DNA of 47,702 nucleotides from an uncultured Oscillospiraceae bacterium (GCA_900546265.1 URCA01000026.1:1-47702), one strand, 5' to 3'. Counted from the first letter of the stretch, positions 1 through 8,480 are shown. The notes: generated by a model from the letters alone, not told the origin. A program made the numbers and translations.

Positions 1-4
1 CTAT

Positions 5-45
5 GCCCTTCTAGGGCTCCTTCATGCCACCCGTTTTACGGGTGG
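5..45. other. two small inverted repeats at the window edge
   Basis: GCCCT/AGGGC (5-9 with 13-17) and CCACCCG/CGGGTGG (27-33 with 39-45) form two short hairpins. Neither has a T-run, so terminator function for a gene to the left is only a guess. Confidence 0.35.
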
Positions 46-88
46 TCATGACTTTGGAAACTTCATACAAACTTCATAGTTTTTTTAC

Positions 89-117
89 TTTTAAATCCCC
101 AGAGAACGTGATAAAAT
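89..117 (+). promoter_or_regulatory. possible promoter for the FHA-SEDS/PBP operon
   Basis: TTTTAA, 17 nt, TAAAAT at 89-94 and 112-117. The -10 is good and the -35 is poor. It lies about 37 nt upstream of the chosen start codon. Confidence 0.4.
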
Positions 118-153
118 AGGGGAAACGCGGTGCGCGGGAAGGAGGCGATCCCC

Positions 154-1830
154 ATGGGCGATTTGTCGGCGGTGACCGGCTATTACAACGCGGCGGTCCG
201 TATTCTGATGCCGCTGCTGGCGGTGGGGCTCCTGCTTCTGTGCGGGCGGATGCTCCTGCGGCGCAGGAGCAAACCGCGGCCGCTGGCGGCTTTTGTGCTG
301 GAGGACGGCACCCGGCTGCCTGTGACGGCGGAGGAAACCGCCATTGGCCGCAGCACTGTCAGCGACATCTGCCTGCCCGTGCAATCGGTGTCCCGGCGGC
401 ACGCGGTGCTTACCCGGGACAAGACCGGGTGGCGGCTGCGAGACACCCGCTCAAAGGGCGGCGTCACCGTCAACGGGGAGCCGATCCGGGTGCCCACCTA
501 TCTGGAATACGGGGATCGGGTAGCGTTCGCCGGCGTGGGAATGCGGTTCGTCAAGGCGACGGCGCAGGATGCTCAGACGGCGGACGGCGGAAAAAAGGAG
601 CCAAGCGCCATCCCCGGCCTGTTCGTGCTGACCATCTTCCAGCTGCTGGGCTGTCTGTCCCTGCTGCTGCATTACGCCGATAAGCTGCCGTTGGCGCTGC
701 CGGTGTGCTTCGCCGGGCTGCTGCTCATGGAGTGGATTTACTGCGGCGTCCGCCGGTTTCATGGGGTGGGCGTGGAGCTGCTGGCCTTTTTCCTGGTGAC
801 CATCGGTCTGTTTGTGGCGGCGAGCGCGGTGCCGTCTTCCCTTTACAAGCAATTTGCCGCGGTGCTGCTGGGACTGGCCATGTTCTGCGTGTTGAGCCTC
901 ATCCTGCGGGACGTGGAGCTGACCATGAAGCTGCGGTATGTCATCGGGGCGCTGGCGGTGGGGCTCCTCGTGCTCAACCTGTTCATCGGGGAAACGCGGG
1001 GCGGGGCGAAAAACTGGATTAACCTCGGCTTCATCACCATCCAGCCGTCCGAATTCGTCAAGGTGGCCTTCATTTTCGCGGGCTGCGCCACGCTGGAACG
1101 GCTGATGACCTACCGCAATACTATCCTGTTCGTGCTGTTTTCGGGGGCCTGTATCGGGCCGCTGTTCCTCATGAAGGATTTCGGCACGGCCGCCATCTTT
1201 TTCATGGGGATGCTGATCATCGCCTACATGCGGTCGGGCGATTGGAAGACCATTGCCTTTTTCTCCGGCCTGGCGGTGGCGGGCGCGGCGGTGATTATCG
1301 CGTTCATGCCTTATGTGGCCAGCCGGTTCGCCACCTACCGGCACGCGTGGGAATACGCGGCCTCCTCCGGCTATCAGCAGACCCGCACCATGGTGGCCAT
1401 CGGCAGCGGCGGCCTATTCGGCGTGGGGGGCGGCAACGGCAACCTGGATATGGTGGCGGCGGCGGACACCGACCTGGTGTTCGGCTTCGTCAGCGAGGAG
1501 TGGGGGCTGCTGATTGCCCTATGCTGCGCGGGCTGTTTGATCCTGTTCGCGCTGTATGCGGTGCGGTGCGCCTCCCGGGCCCGATCCGCGTATTTCGCTA
1601 TCGCGGCCTGCGCGGCGGCGGGGATGTTCCTGTTCCAGGCGGCGCTGAACATTTTCGGCTCCACGGATTTGCTGCCGCTGACGGGGGTGACCTTCCCGCT
1701 GGTAAGCAACGGCGGCTCGAGCATGGCGGCCAATTTCGCCATGCTGGCCTTTATCCGCGCGGTGGGACTGGAGAATGCCGGCCCGCCGGCGGCCGGGAAG
1801 GGGCAGGTACCGCTGAACCGCCAGGCGTGA
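154..1830 (+). CDS. FHA domain-SEDS (FtsW/RodA/SpoVE) peptidoglycan glycosyltransferase
   Basis: Membrane polymerase of the SEDS family, which joins lipid II into glycan strands together with a class B PBP. Seen here: one N-terminal membrane segment (about residues 10-32), an FHA domain (about 45-131, with GRS and SRRHA motifs), then about ten hydrophobic segments. The SEDS signature GAKNWINLGF..QPSEFVK is present, as is the loop DTDLVFGFVSEEWG, which carries the Asp expected for catalysis. The ATG at 154 is chosen because AAGGAGG (139-145) sits 8 nt upstream; an in-frame GTG at 130 has no ribosome site. The next gene is a class B PBP, the usual partner. FHA domains bind phosphothreonine, so Ser/Thr kinase control is a reasonable inference. 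Whether it serves elongation, division or sporulation cannot be told. Confidence 0.9.
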   Translation: MGDLSAVTGYYNAAVRILMPLLAVGLLLLCGRMLLRRRSKPRPLAAFVLEDGTRLPVTAEETAIGRSTVSDICLPVQSVSRRHAVLTRDKTGWRLRDTRSKGGVTVNGEPIRVPTYLEYGDRVAFAGVGMRFVKATAQDAQTADGGKKEPSAIPGLFVLTIFQLLGCLSLLLHYADKLPLALPVCFAGLLLMEWIYCGVRRFHGVGVELLAFFLVTIGLFVAASAVPSSLYKQFAAVLLGLAMFCVLSLILRDVELTMKLRYVIGALAVGLLVLNLFIGETRGGAKNWINLGFITIQPSEFVKVAFIFAGCATLERLMTYRNTILFVLFSGACIGPLFLMKDFGTAAIFFMGMLIIAYMRSGDWKTIAFFSGLAVAGAAVIIAFMPYVASRFATYRHAWEYAASSGYQQTRTMVAIGSGGLFGVGGGNGNLDMVAAADTDLVFGFVSEEWGLLIALCCAGCLILFALYAVRCASRARSAYFAIAACAAAGMFLFQAALNIFGSTDLLPLTGVTFPLVSNGGSSMAANFAMLAFIRAVGLENAGPPAAGKGQVPLNRQA

Positions 1831-1886
1831 TGGATCCAGCGCTTACCTAGAAAGATGGCTTATCTGAGAAAGGATGGGTGACAGCC

Positions 1887-3263
1887 TTGAAACAAATGAC
1901 GCGGCGGGCGTATCTTCTGCTGGCCTTCCTGCTGGCGTTCACGGCGGGACTGGTCATCCTTCTGGTGATATATGTGGCGGACGCCAAGGCTTGGACCTCT
2001 TACCCGGCGAACCGCCATATCTACAACAGCGAGGCGGTTCTCAGCGGGGGAGGCACCATCACCGACCGCAGCGGGGTGATTCTCGCCCAGACGGTGGACG
2101 GCAAACGGGTCTACAACAGCAAGGCGGAGATCCGCAAAGCCGTGCTCCACATGGTGGGGGATTCCGACGGCTTTATCAAGACGGGTTTGCAGAGCAGCTA
2201 CTGGGAGCAGCTGGTGGGGTACAACCTGGTCAACGGGGTGTTCCAGCCAAGCGGCCGGGGCAACGATATCGCCACCACCCTGGATGCGAACCTGTCAGCC
2301 ACCGCCCTCAAGGCGCTGGGCAGCTATAAGGGAACGGTGGGCGTTTACAACTACAAAACCGGCGAAGTGCTCTGCATGGTCAGTTCGCCCACCTTCGACG
2401 TGAACAGCAAGCCGGACGTCGAGGGGGACACGACGGGCAAATACACCGGCGTGTATCTCAACCGGTTTTTGTCCTCCTCGTATCCGCCCGGCTCCACCTT
2501 CAAGCTGGTGACGGCGGCGGCCGCCCTGGAGTCGCAGAAGGACATGGACACCCGCACGTACACCTGCAAGCGAGGCGTGGAAGTCGATGGGGAATGGATC
2601 AGCTGTCTCGGAAACCATGGGAAAATCGGATTCAAGGATGCGCTGGCCCAGTCCTGTAACGCGTATTTTGCCCAGCTGGCCATCTCTCTGGGGCCGGATA
2701 CACTGACCAAGTACGCCGAGAAAATGGGGTTTAACCAGAGCTTTTCTTTAGACGGGATCGCCGCGAAAAAGAGCACCATCGACTTCACCGATATCCGCCG
2801 GGTGGACTTGGGCTGGGCGGGGATGGGGCAGTACACCAATCTGGCCAATCCCCTGCATTTCTTGACCATGATGGGGGCTATCGCCAACGGCGGCGTACCA
2901 GTGAAGCCCTATTTCATCGAGAGCATCACCACCCCGGCGGGCTTGCCGGCGCATCTGCGCGTGTCGAAAAACGGCTCGCGGATGCTCAGCGCGGACGCGG
3001 CGGACACGCTGAAGGACATGATGCGCTACACCGTGACAAAGAAGTATGGAGACGCCACGTTCCCGGGGCTGCAATTCTGCGCGAAGACGGGCACGGCGGA
3101 GGTGGGGGCCGGTATCGAGCCTCATGCCTGGATCGCGGGGTTCAGCCAGGATGAAAAGACGCCGCTGGCGATCGTGGTGGTCGCGGAGAACGGCGGTTTG
3201 GGCATTGGTGTGGCGGGAAAGATTGCCAACACGGTGCTGCAGCAGGCGAAAAAGCTGGTGTAA
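1887..3263 (+). CDS. class B penicillin-binding protein (transpeptidase)
   Basis: Peptidoglycan DD-transpeptidase anchored by one N-terminal membrane segment. All three active-site motifs are visible: STFK (in PPGSTFKLVTA, catalytic Ser), SCN (in AQSCNAYFA) and KTG (in CAKTGTAEV). At about 459 residues it is shorter than typical PBP2/PBP3 and resembles the PbpA type paired with RodA/FtsW in Actinobacteria and Clostridia. It lies 56 nt downstream of the SEDS gene, very probably in one operon. The start is uncertain: TTG at 1887 has GGGTGA 5 nt upstream and AAAGGA further up, while GTG at 1878 is only 3 nt after AAAGGA and would add three residues. Confidence 0.92.
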   Translation: MKQMTRRAYLLLAFLLAFTAGLVILLVIYVADAKAWTSYPANRHIYNSEAVLSGGGTITDRSGVILAQTVDGKRVYNSKAEIRKAVLHMVGDSDGFIKTGLQSSYWEQLVGYNLVNGVFQPSGRGNDIATTLDANLSATALKALGSYKGTVGVYNYKTGEVLCMVSSPTFDVNSKPDVEGDTTGKYTGVYLNRFLSSSYPPGSTFKLVTAAAALESQKDMDTRTYTCKRGVEVDGEWISCLGNHGKIGFKDALAQSCNAYFAQLAISLGPDTLTKYAEKMGFNQSFSLDGIAAKKSTIDFTDIRRVDLGWAGMGQYTNLANPLHFLTMMGAIANGGVPVKPYFIESITTPAGLPAHLRVSKNGSRMLSADAADTLKDMMRYTVTKKYGDATFPGLQFCAKTGTAEVGAGIEPHAWIAGFSQDEKTPLAIVVVAENGGLGIGVAGKIANTVLQQAKKLV

Positions 3264-3276
3264 TTTTTATGATAAA

Positions 3277-3300
3277 GGCGGGCCATGCGCATGGCCCGCC
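3277..3300 (-). terminator. palindromic terminator between PBP and YtaF-like gene
   Basis: A perfect 24-bp palindrome (stem from GGCGGGCCATGC). Read on the minus strand it is followed by a T-rich stretch (TTTATCATAAAAATT), so it mainly ends the minus-strand gene at 3310. It may also stop the plus-strand operon. Confidence 0.75.
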
Positions 3301-3309
3301 TTCTGCGGT

Positions 3310-3954
3310 TTATAGGAGTTTGATAGCGGCCAGCAGCAAAAGAAGGACGCCGCCTACCCAGGAAAGATCGTGCCGGAGCCGGGCGGCCACCCGGTTGCCC
3401 AGGGCGCTGCCGCCCATCACGGCGGCGGCGGTCAGCAGCAGGGAGAAAAGCAGAACCAACACGGGGGAGGCGTTCCCCATGCCAGCGCCGAAGCCGACGG
3501 CCAGGCCGTCCAGAGACATGGCCACGGCCAGGGACGCCGCCTCGGCGGAGGACAGGGTTTTGGACGCGTCCCGATCCGCCTCGGGGGGATCGGCGTATAT
3601 GTTCAGGATGAACTGGAGACTGAACAGGGAGAAGCGCCATTCCTTGTTCAGCGGCTGATGCCGGCGGATAAGGGCTTTCAGGACGCTGTCGAACAGCTTG
3701 ACGACGCCCAGAAGGGAGAGAATGGCGAAGCTGACGCCGGCGGTAAGGGCCGGGGGCAGCCAGGGGCGCAGAAGCGTGCCGAGAAACAGGGAGACGGCCA
3801 GCAGCGCCGTGCATATGCCGTCGATGACGGCCACCGACAGGAAGGGGATCCGGATGTGGCCGGTGCCGTAGGCGAAGCTGGCGAAGAAGGCGTCGGTGGA
3901 CAGGGCGGCCACCAGCAGGAAGGCCTCGAGAATGGACGTCCAAAGCTCGGGCAA
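3310..3954 (-). CDS. YtaF-like sporulation membrane protein (MntP/DUF204-related)
   Basis: Six-segment membrane protein of about 214 residues. The motif ALSTDAFFASFAYG near the N-terminus and SLDGLAVGFGAG in the second half are the paired Asp-containing helices of the MntP/YtaF family. The length and the central hydrophilic stretch fit YtaF, a poorly characterised sporulation membrane protein, better than the roughly 185-residue Mn exporter MntP. TTG at 3954 is chosen because AAAGGCGGTG lies just upstream. A longer frame starting at 4074 would add 40 residues without membrane character and has no better ribosome site. The 116-nt leader holds a small hairpin (GGCGTC/GACGCC) and no riboswitch I recognise. 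Metal transport is possible but not shown. Confidence 0.75.
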   Translation of the reverse strand: MPELWTSILEAFLLVAALSTDAFFASFAYGTGHIRIPFLSVAVIDGICTALLAVSLFLGTLLRPWLPPALTAGVSFAILSLLGVVKLFDSVLKALIRRHQPLNKEWRFSLFSLQFILNIYADPPEADRDASKTLSSAEAASLAVAMSLDGLAVGFGAGMGNASPVLVLLFSLLLTAAAVMGGSALGNRVAARLRHDLSWVGGVLLLLLAAIKLL

Positions 3955-4125
3955 GGGGAACACACCGCCTTTCTGGCGTCGTAGAGGACGCCCCGCGCCT
4001 GTATGGGACGCGGCGAGCGCATGGCGGCTTCCATAGCCGTCGTGGCCCTTCTGGATCAGTCTATTCTCCAACACGGTTTTTGGTTATACCGGCCGTCGGC
4101 ATCCTTTCGATGAAGCGGGCAAAAG

Positions 4126-4166
4126 AAAACGCGGTGTCCGGTTGTAAAACCGAATGACCGCGTTTT
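4126..4166 (-). terminator. bidirectional terminator downstream of pyrE
   Basis: AAAACGCGGT (4126-4135) pairs with ACCGCGTTTT (4157-4166). An inner stem CGGTT/AACCG (4139-4143 with 4148-4152) is also present. U-rich tails occur on both strands. It follows the pyrE stop by about 24 nt. Confidence 0.8.
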
Positions 4167-4189
4167 TTAATAGAATGCCAACTGGAAAA

Positions 4190-4855
4190 TCAGTCCAGCA
4201 CACAATACTGCCGCATATAGGCTTCCATGCGGGGAAGGACGTCGGCATAGGTCGGCTGGGCCTTGAGGTACTCGTGAATGTCCCGCACGGTGACGAGGGC
4301 GTGCACCTGGATGCCATAGGCTTCCCCGACCTCCATGACGGCGGTTTTGCCGGGGGTCTGGCCCACCTCGCAGCGGTTGACGGAAATGAACATGTCGGGG
4401 ACCGTCACCTGGCCGCAGCCGGTCAGGATGGGCATGGTTTCCCGGATGGCGGTGCCGGCGGTGATGACGTCCTCGATGATGAGGATCCGGTCGCCGTCCT
4501 TCGGCCGATAGCCGACCAGGGAACCGCCCTCGCCGTGGTCCTTGGCCTCCTTGCGGTTGAAGAAATAGGGCTTATCCACGCCGTATTCGGTGGCCAGGGC
4601 GGCGGCGGCGGCGGTGGCCAGGGGAATGCCCTTATAGGCCGGGCCGAACATGGCGTCGAACCTATCGCCGCAGGTTTCATGAATCAGGGCGGCGTAGAAA
4701 CGGCCCAGGGCGGCGATTTGACCGCCGGTCTTATAATTGCCGGTGTTGATGAAATACGGGGTTAGACGGCCGCTTTTGGTCTGAAATTCCCCAAAGCGGA
4801 GCACGTCGGCGCTCATCATGAACTCGATGAAATCCTTCTTTCTGGTCGTAAGCAT
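4190..4855 (-). CDS. pyrE: orotate phosphoribosyltransferase
   Basis: Joins orotate and PRPP to give orotidine 5'-phosphate in pyrimidine synthesis; cytosolic. The PRPP-binding motif ILIIEDVITAGTA is complete, and the N-terminal KSGRLTPYFINTG and the FGPAYKGIPLA loop match the family. The length of 221 residues is normal. The start is set at ATG 4855 with AAAGGATG upstream; the frame extends 18 residues further to 4909 but without a ribosome site. No other pyr gene is nearby. It has its own promoter in the 78-nt gap after the enolase gene, so it can be transcribed separately. Confidence 0.95.
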   Translation of the reverse strand: MLTTRKKDFIEFMMSADVLRFGEFQTKSGRLTPYFINTGNYKTGGQIAALGRFYAALIHETCGDRFDAMFGPAYKGIPLATAAAAALATEYGVDKPYFFNRKEAKDHGEGGSLVGYRPKDGDRILIIEDVITAGTAIRETMPILTGCGQVTVPDMFISVNRCEVGQTPGKTAVMEVGEAYGIQVHALVTVRDIHEYLKAQPTYADVLPRMEAYMRQYCVLD

Positions 4856-4887
4856 TGCGTCCCATCCTTTTTTGTTCGATTGCCACC

Positions 4888-4916
4888 AGTATACCGTATA
4901 TGGGGACAAGATGCAA
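4888..4916 (-). promoter_or_regulatory. promoter for pyrE
   Basis: On the minus strand TTGCAT, 17 nt, TATACT. The plus-strand complements are ATGCAA at 4911-4916 and AGTATA at 4888-4893. It is 32 nt upstream of the pyrE start codon. Confidence 0.65.
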
Positions 4917-4933
4917 GAGGATGGGGCGCGGGG

Positions 4934-6202
4934 TTACAGACGGCCGTACACCGCCGCCATGCCGAGGGTTTGCTCGATTTTCAGCAGCCGGTTGTATTTG
5001 CACACCCGGTCGGTGCGGGCGGGCGCGCCGGTTTTGATTTGCCCGGCGTTCAGCGCCACGGCGATGTCGGCGATGGAGGTGTCCTCGGTTTCCCCGCTGC
5101 GGTGGGAGAGGATGGTGCGGTAGCCGTGCTGCTGGGCGAGCCGCACCGTCCGGATGGTCTCGGACAGGGTGCCGATTTGATTGGGCTTGACCAGAACCGC
5201 GTTGGCGCTGCGGGATCGAATGCCCTGCTCGAGGCGGGCGGGGTTGGTGACGAACAGGTCATCCCCCACGATTTGCACCTGGGCGCCTAGCTGTTCGGTG
5301 ATGTGGGCGAAGCCCTCGAAGTCGTCCTCTCCCAGGGGATCCTCGATGGAAAAGATGGGAAACCGGCCGGCAAGATCCGCAAAGTGGGCGATGAGGGCCT
5401 CCCGCGTGAGGGATTGGCCGTTTTTGGGCAGACGGTAGCCGTCGCCCTGCGTCCACTCGCTGGCGGCGGCATCCATGGCAATGGCCACGTCGGCACCGGG
5501 ACGGTAGCCGGCAGATTCGATGGCCTCCACCAGCAGCTCCAGCGCCTGTTCGTCGTCCCGCAGACTGGGGGCGAAGCCGCCCTCGTCGCCCACCGCCGTG
5601 GCCAGCCCCCGGGACTTCAGCGCCGCTTTCAGGGCGGCGTAGATTTCGGTGCCCATCTTCATGGCGTGGCAGAAGGAGCCGGCCCCCAGGGGCACGATCA
5701 TAAATTCCTGGATATCCACGTTGTTATCCGCGTGGGCGCCGCCGTTGAGAATATTCATCATGGGCACCGGCAGGGTCACACCCCCCGCGCCGCCGAGATA
5801 ACGATAGAATTCCAGCCTATGGGCCGCGGCGGCCGCGCGGGCGCAGGCCAGGGACACGGCCAGGGTGGCGTTGGCGCCCAGGCGGCTTTTGTTGTCGGTG
5901 CCGTCGGCACGGAGGATGGCGTCGTCCACGGCGGCCTGATCGTTAGCAGGCAGACCGTGGAGCGCTTCGTTCAAATCCTGATTGACGGCCCGCACGGCCT
6001 TCAGGACGCTTTTGCCGCCGTAGGCGGCGGGATCCCCGTCCCGCAGCTCGACGGCCTCATGGCGGCCGGTGGAGGCGCCGGAGGGCACGCTGGCCACGGC
6101 GGCCGCGCCGTTTTCCAGGTAGACCTCCGCTTCGACGGTAGGGGTGCCGCGGGAATCGAAAATCTGGCGGCCGCGGACGGCCGCGATGCGCATGCTGGAC
6201 AA
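4934..6202 (-). CDS. eno: enolase (phosphopyruvate hydratase)
   Basis: Converts 2-phosphoglycerate to phosphoenolpyruvate in glycolysis. Diagnostic motifs are present: DSRGTPTVE, PSGASTGRHEA, GDEGGFAP (general acid/base Glu), the metal ligands in AIAMDAAASE, FSIEDPLGEDD and QIVGDDLFV, the catalytic Lys in VLVKPNQIGT, SHRSGETED and IKTGAP. It is full length, about 420 residues. The start is either TTG 6202 or ATG 6193; neither has a strong ribosome site, and the three extra residues do not matter for function. It transcribes away from the flavodiiron gene, across a 286-nt gap. Confidence 0.97.
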   Translation of the reverse strand: MSSMRIAAVRGRQIFDSRGTPTVEAEVYLENGAAAVASVPSGASTGRHEAVELRDGDPAAYGGKSVLKAVRAVNQDLNEALHGLPANDQAAVDDAILRADGTDNKSRLGANATLAVSLACARAAAAAHRLEFYRYLGGAGGVTLPVPMMNILNGGAHADNNVDIQEFMIVPLGAGSFCHAMKMGTEIYAALKAALKSRGLATAVGDEGGFAPSLRDDEQALELLVEAIESAGYRPGADVAIAMDAAASEWTQGDGYRLPKNGQSLTREALIAHFADLAGRFPIFSIEDPLGEDDFEGFAHITEQLGAQVQIVGDDLFVTNPARLEQGIRSRSANAVLVKPNQIGTLSETIRTVRLAQQHGYRTILSHRSGETEDTSIADIAVALNAGQIKTGAPARTDRVCKYNRLLKIEQTLGMAAVYGRL

Positions 6203-6360
6203 TCCGTATCACTCGCTTTCCTTTTTATATCCATAGTATGGCAAAAATATGAAAAAATAAACTGCCGGGCGGCATTTCTGCGGATTTGGGCCGGCGGCGG
6301 TATGTTCGGAACGGAGGGAGGCATACTATGGCATGTTGAATTTTCTGGGGGAGGCCATAG

Positions 6361-6480
6361 TTTGAAAGAAAGGCATTTGCCTTTCTTTCAAACGGGAGTT
6401 TTGTCCTTTCGCGCCAGAAGCACGGCGCGAATTTGCTTAGCAAACCAGACAAAACGTCCCAATCCCTGCGAAAGGATGAG
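6361..6480 (+). promoter_or_regulatory. structured leader or repeat element before the flavodiiron gene
   Basis: Contains a perfect 14-bp hairpin (6361-6374 with 6379-6392, loop ATTT). A three-way junction follows: outer stem 394-405 of the 6.3-6.4 kb block (GGGA and GTTTTGTC) with 448-460, inner hairpin TTCGCGCC/GGCGCGAA (6408-6415 with 6424-6431), and hairpin TTTGC/GCAAA (6432-6436 with 6440-6444). An alternative pairing, TCCTTTCGC (6404-6412) with GCGAAAGGA (6468-6476), would cover the ribosome site of the next gene. The remaining gap (6203-6360) holds AT-rich sequence near the enolase side and no gene. It may be a regulatory leader or a copy of a dispersed intergenic repeat. Confidence 0.6.
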
Positions 6481-6488
6481 TCATTAAA

Positions 6489-7709
6489 ATGGAAAGCGTG
6501 AGGCGGCTGGGGCCGGATTGGTTTTGGGTAGGAGGCAGCGACAGGCGGCTGGCACGGTTTGAAAACATGTTTCCGCTGCCCGACGGGGTGGCGTACAACG
6601 CCTACCTGCTGATCGACGAGAAAACGGTGCTGATCGACACGGTGGACGCGGCGGTGACCCGGCCGTTTCTTGAGAATATCGAGGCCACGCTGGACGGGCG
6701 GCCTCTCGATTTTTTGGTGGTCAACCACATGGAGCCGGATCACTGCGCCAACATCGAGGCCCTGGCGGCCCGGTACCCCGCCATGAAAATCGTGGGAAAC
6801 CGCAAGACATTCAGCCTGATGGCGCAGTTTTACGATTTCGACGTGGCCCTGCGGGAGTACGAGGTGAAGGAGGGCGATCGTCTGCCCATCGGCCGGCGGA
6901 CCCTGCGCTTTACCTTCGCGCCCATGGTACACTGGCCGGAGGTGATGCTCACCCTGGAGGAGACGGAGGGGGTGCTGTTTTCCGCCGACGCCTTCGGCGC
7001 CTTCGGCGCGTTCTCGGGGAACCTGTTCAGCGCTCCGGCTCTGTATGAGAGCCGGTGGCTGGACGAGGCGCGGCGGTATTACGCCAATATCGTGGGCCGG
7101 TACGGCGGGCAGGTGCAGCGGGTGCTGGGCAAGCTGGCCGGAGCGGACATCCGGATGATTTGCCCGGCCCACGGGCCGATCTGGCGGGAGAACCTGCCGT
7201 ATATCCTGGAAAAATACGATCGCTGGAGCCGCTACGAGCCGGAGACGGCGGGGGTGGTGCTGGCGTACGCCACCATGTACGGCAACACAGAGGCGGCCGT
7301 TCACCGGCTGGCGGCCCGGCTGGCGGATCGGGGGGTGGAGGATATCCGGATGTTCGATGTGTCCAAGACCCATCCCTCCTTCATCGTCGCAGAGGTGTTC
7401 CGGCTGAGCCATCTGGTGCTGGCCGCCCCAACCTATAATGGCGGGCTGTATTACGCCATGGACGCCCTGCTGCGGGAAATGGCGGCGCTCAACGTGCGCA
7501 AAAGGGGCGTGGCGGTGGTGGAAAACGGCTCTTGGGCACCGGCGGCGGGCAAGGAGATGGCGACGCTGCTGGCCGGCATGACGGAAATGGAGCTGCTCGC
7601 GCCGCCGCTGACCCTGAAATCCGCGCCCAAAAACGGGCAGCGGGAGGCTTTGGACGCACTGGCGGATCGGGTGGCCGACGGGGTGCTGGCGGCGCGGGAA
7701 CGGTTGTGA
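6489..7709 (+). CDS. flavodiiron protein (A-type flavoprotein, FprA family)
   Basis: Cytosolic enzyme that reduces O2 to water (or NO to N2O) and protects anaerobes. The N-terminal metallo-beta-lactamase-like half carries the diiron ligands H80-M-E82-P-D84-H85, a His in MVHWPEV, an Asp in SADAFGAFG and a His in CPAHGPIW. The C-terminal flavodoxin half (about residues 250-400) has the FMN loop ATMYGNTEAAV. At 406 residues it is the normal two-domain length, without fused rubredoxin. ATG 6489 has AAAGGATGAG about 10 nt upstream. It is followed in the same direction by an amidase and an [FeFe] hydrogenase. The leader could sequester the ribosome site. Confidence 0.95.
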   Translation: MESVRRLGPDWFWVGGSDRRLARFENMFPLPDGVAYNAYLLIDEKTVLIDTVDAAVTRPFLENIEATLDGRPLDFLVVNHMEPDHCANIEALAARYPAMKIVGNRKTFSLMAQFYDFDVALREYEVKEGDRLPIGRRTLRFTFAPMVHWPEVMLTLEETEGVLFSADAFGAFGAFSGNLFSAPALYESRWLDEARRYYANIVGRYGGQVQRVLGKLAGADIRMICPAHGPIWRENLPYILEKYDRWSRYEPETAGVVLAYATMYGNTEAAVHRLAARLADRGVEDIRMFDVSKTHPSFIVAEVFRLSHLVLAAPTYNGGLYYAMDALLREMAALNVRKRGVAVVENGSWAPAAGKEMATLLAGMTEMELLAPPLTLKSAPKNGQREALDALADRVADGVLAARERL

Positions 7710-7732
7710 TTTCCCGGAAAACGTGGTAGGAT
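7704..7732 (+). promoter_or_regulatory. possible internal promoter before the amidase gene
   Basis: TTGTGA (7704-7709), 17 nt, TAGGAT (7727-7732), starting over the flavodiiron stop codon. The spacing is ideal and the boxes are moderate. Confidence 0.4.
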
Positions 7733-7763
7733 GATGCCATAAGCCGGGAAAGGAGCGAGGCGT

Positions 7764-8480
7764 ATGCGCCATTGGAGGGAAATTCTCGCGGGCGGGCTGT
7801 GCCTGCTGCTGGCGGGGTGCCGCGGGCCGGCGGTTTCGCCGGAGTCGGAAGGGCCGGACAGCAACCGGTATACCCCGCCGTATCCGGTAACGGATGCGCT
7901 GTTGCCGGTGGAGGCGTGTTCGGATCCCCGCGAGGAAACGATTTCCCATGTGGTCATTCATTCCATGAGCGCCGTGCGGGATCATCCGGAGGCCCCCTGG
8001 GATATGACGCATATCCGTCGCATCTTTCTGGACGGGGGCGTTTCCACCCATTATGTCGTGGATCGTCAGGGAACGGTCTATCGCCTGATTCCCGAGGAAC
8101 GGATCGCCTGGCATGCCGGAAAAGGGAAATGGCTTGAGGAGAGATTTACCGATCGGCTGAACGCGTATTCCATCGGCATCGAGTTGTTGGGCATGGGGAC
8201 GGCGGAGGAGATGGAGACCATACTCACGCCGGATCAGTATGCGGCTCTGGCCCCGACGCTGGCGGGGTTCACCGACGAGCAGTATGCGGCGCTGCGCGGT
8301 CTGCTGCGGGACATAGAACGGCGGCATCCGGCGGTGCTCTTCAACCGGGAGCATATTTTGGGGCATGGGGATTACAGCCCCAGCAAGACGGATCCCGGCG
8401 AACTTTTTGACTGGAACCGCCTTGAACTGCCGGACAAACCGGGCCGCCCGCAGGCGGAGGAAAGGAAGGAATCATCATGA
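7764..8480 (+). CDS. lipoprotein N-acetylmuramoyl-L-alanine amidase (Amidase_2/PGRP fold)
   Basis: Predicted surface-anchored zinc amidase that cuts the bond between muramic acid and the peptide stem. A lipoprotein signal is visible (LLLAGC, lipidated Cys19). Zn-ligand candidates are the His in SHVVIHSMS, and the later His and Asp/Cys-position residues in HILGHGDYSPSKTDPG. The THYVVDRQGTVYRLI and NAYSIGIELLG stretches are characteristic of the fold. At 238 residues it is a single catalytic domain with no wall-binding repeats. The ribosome site is GGAAAGGAG. Its last codons overlap the hydrogenase start by 4 nt (ATGA), so the two are translationally coupled, an unexpected pairing. Confidence 0.9.
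   Translation: MRHWREILAGGLCLLLAGCRGPAVSPESEGPDSNRYTPPYPVTDALLPVEACSDPREETISHVVIHSMSAVRDHPEAPWDMTHIRRIFLDGGVSTHYVVDRQGTVYRLIPEERIAWHAGKGKWLEERFTDRLNAYSIGIELLGMGTAEEMETILTPDQYAALAPTLAGFTDEQYAALRGLLRDIERRHPAVLFNREHILGHGDYSPSKTDPGELFDWNRLELPDKPGRPQAEERKESS

Noticed and set aside
3955..4125. yybP-ykoY manganese riboswitch before the YtaF-like gene
   Set aside because: Only small hairpins are seen; the conserved Mn-site loops are not recognisable.
6225..8366. 713-residue open frame on the minus strand opposite the flavodiiron and amidase genes
   Set aside because: It is antisense to two genes with clear catalytic motifs, has no recognisable domain, and is rich in Arg/His/Gln/Pro, typical of a shadow frame in GC-rich DNA.
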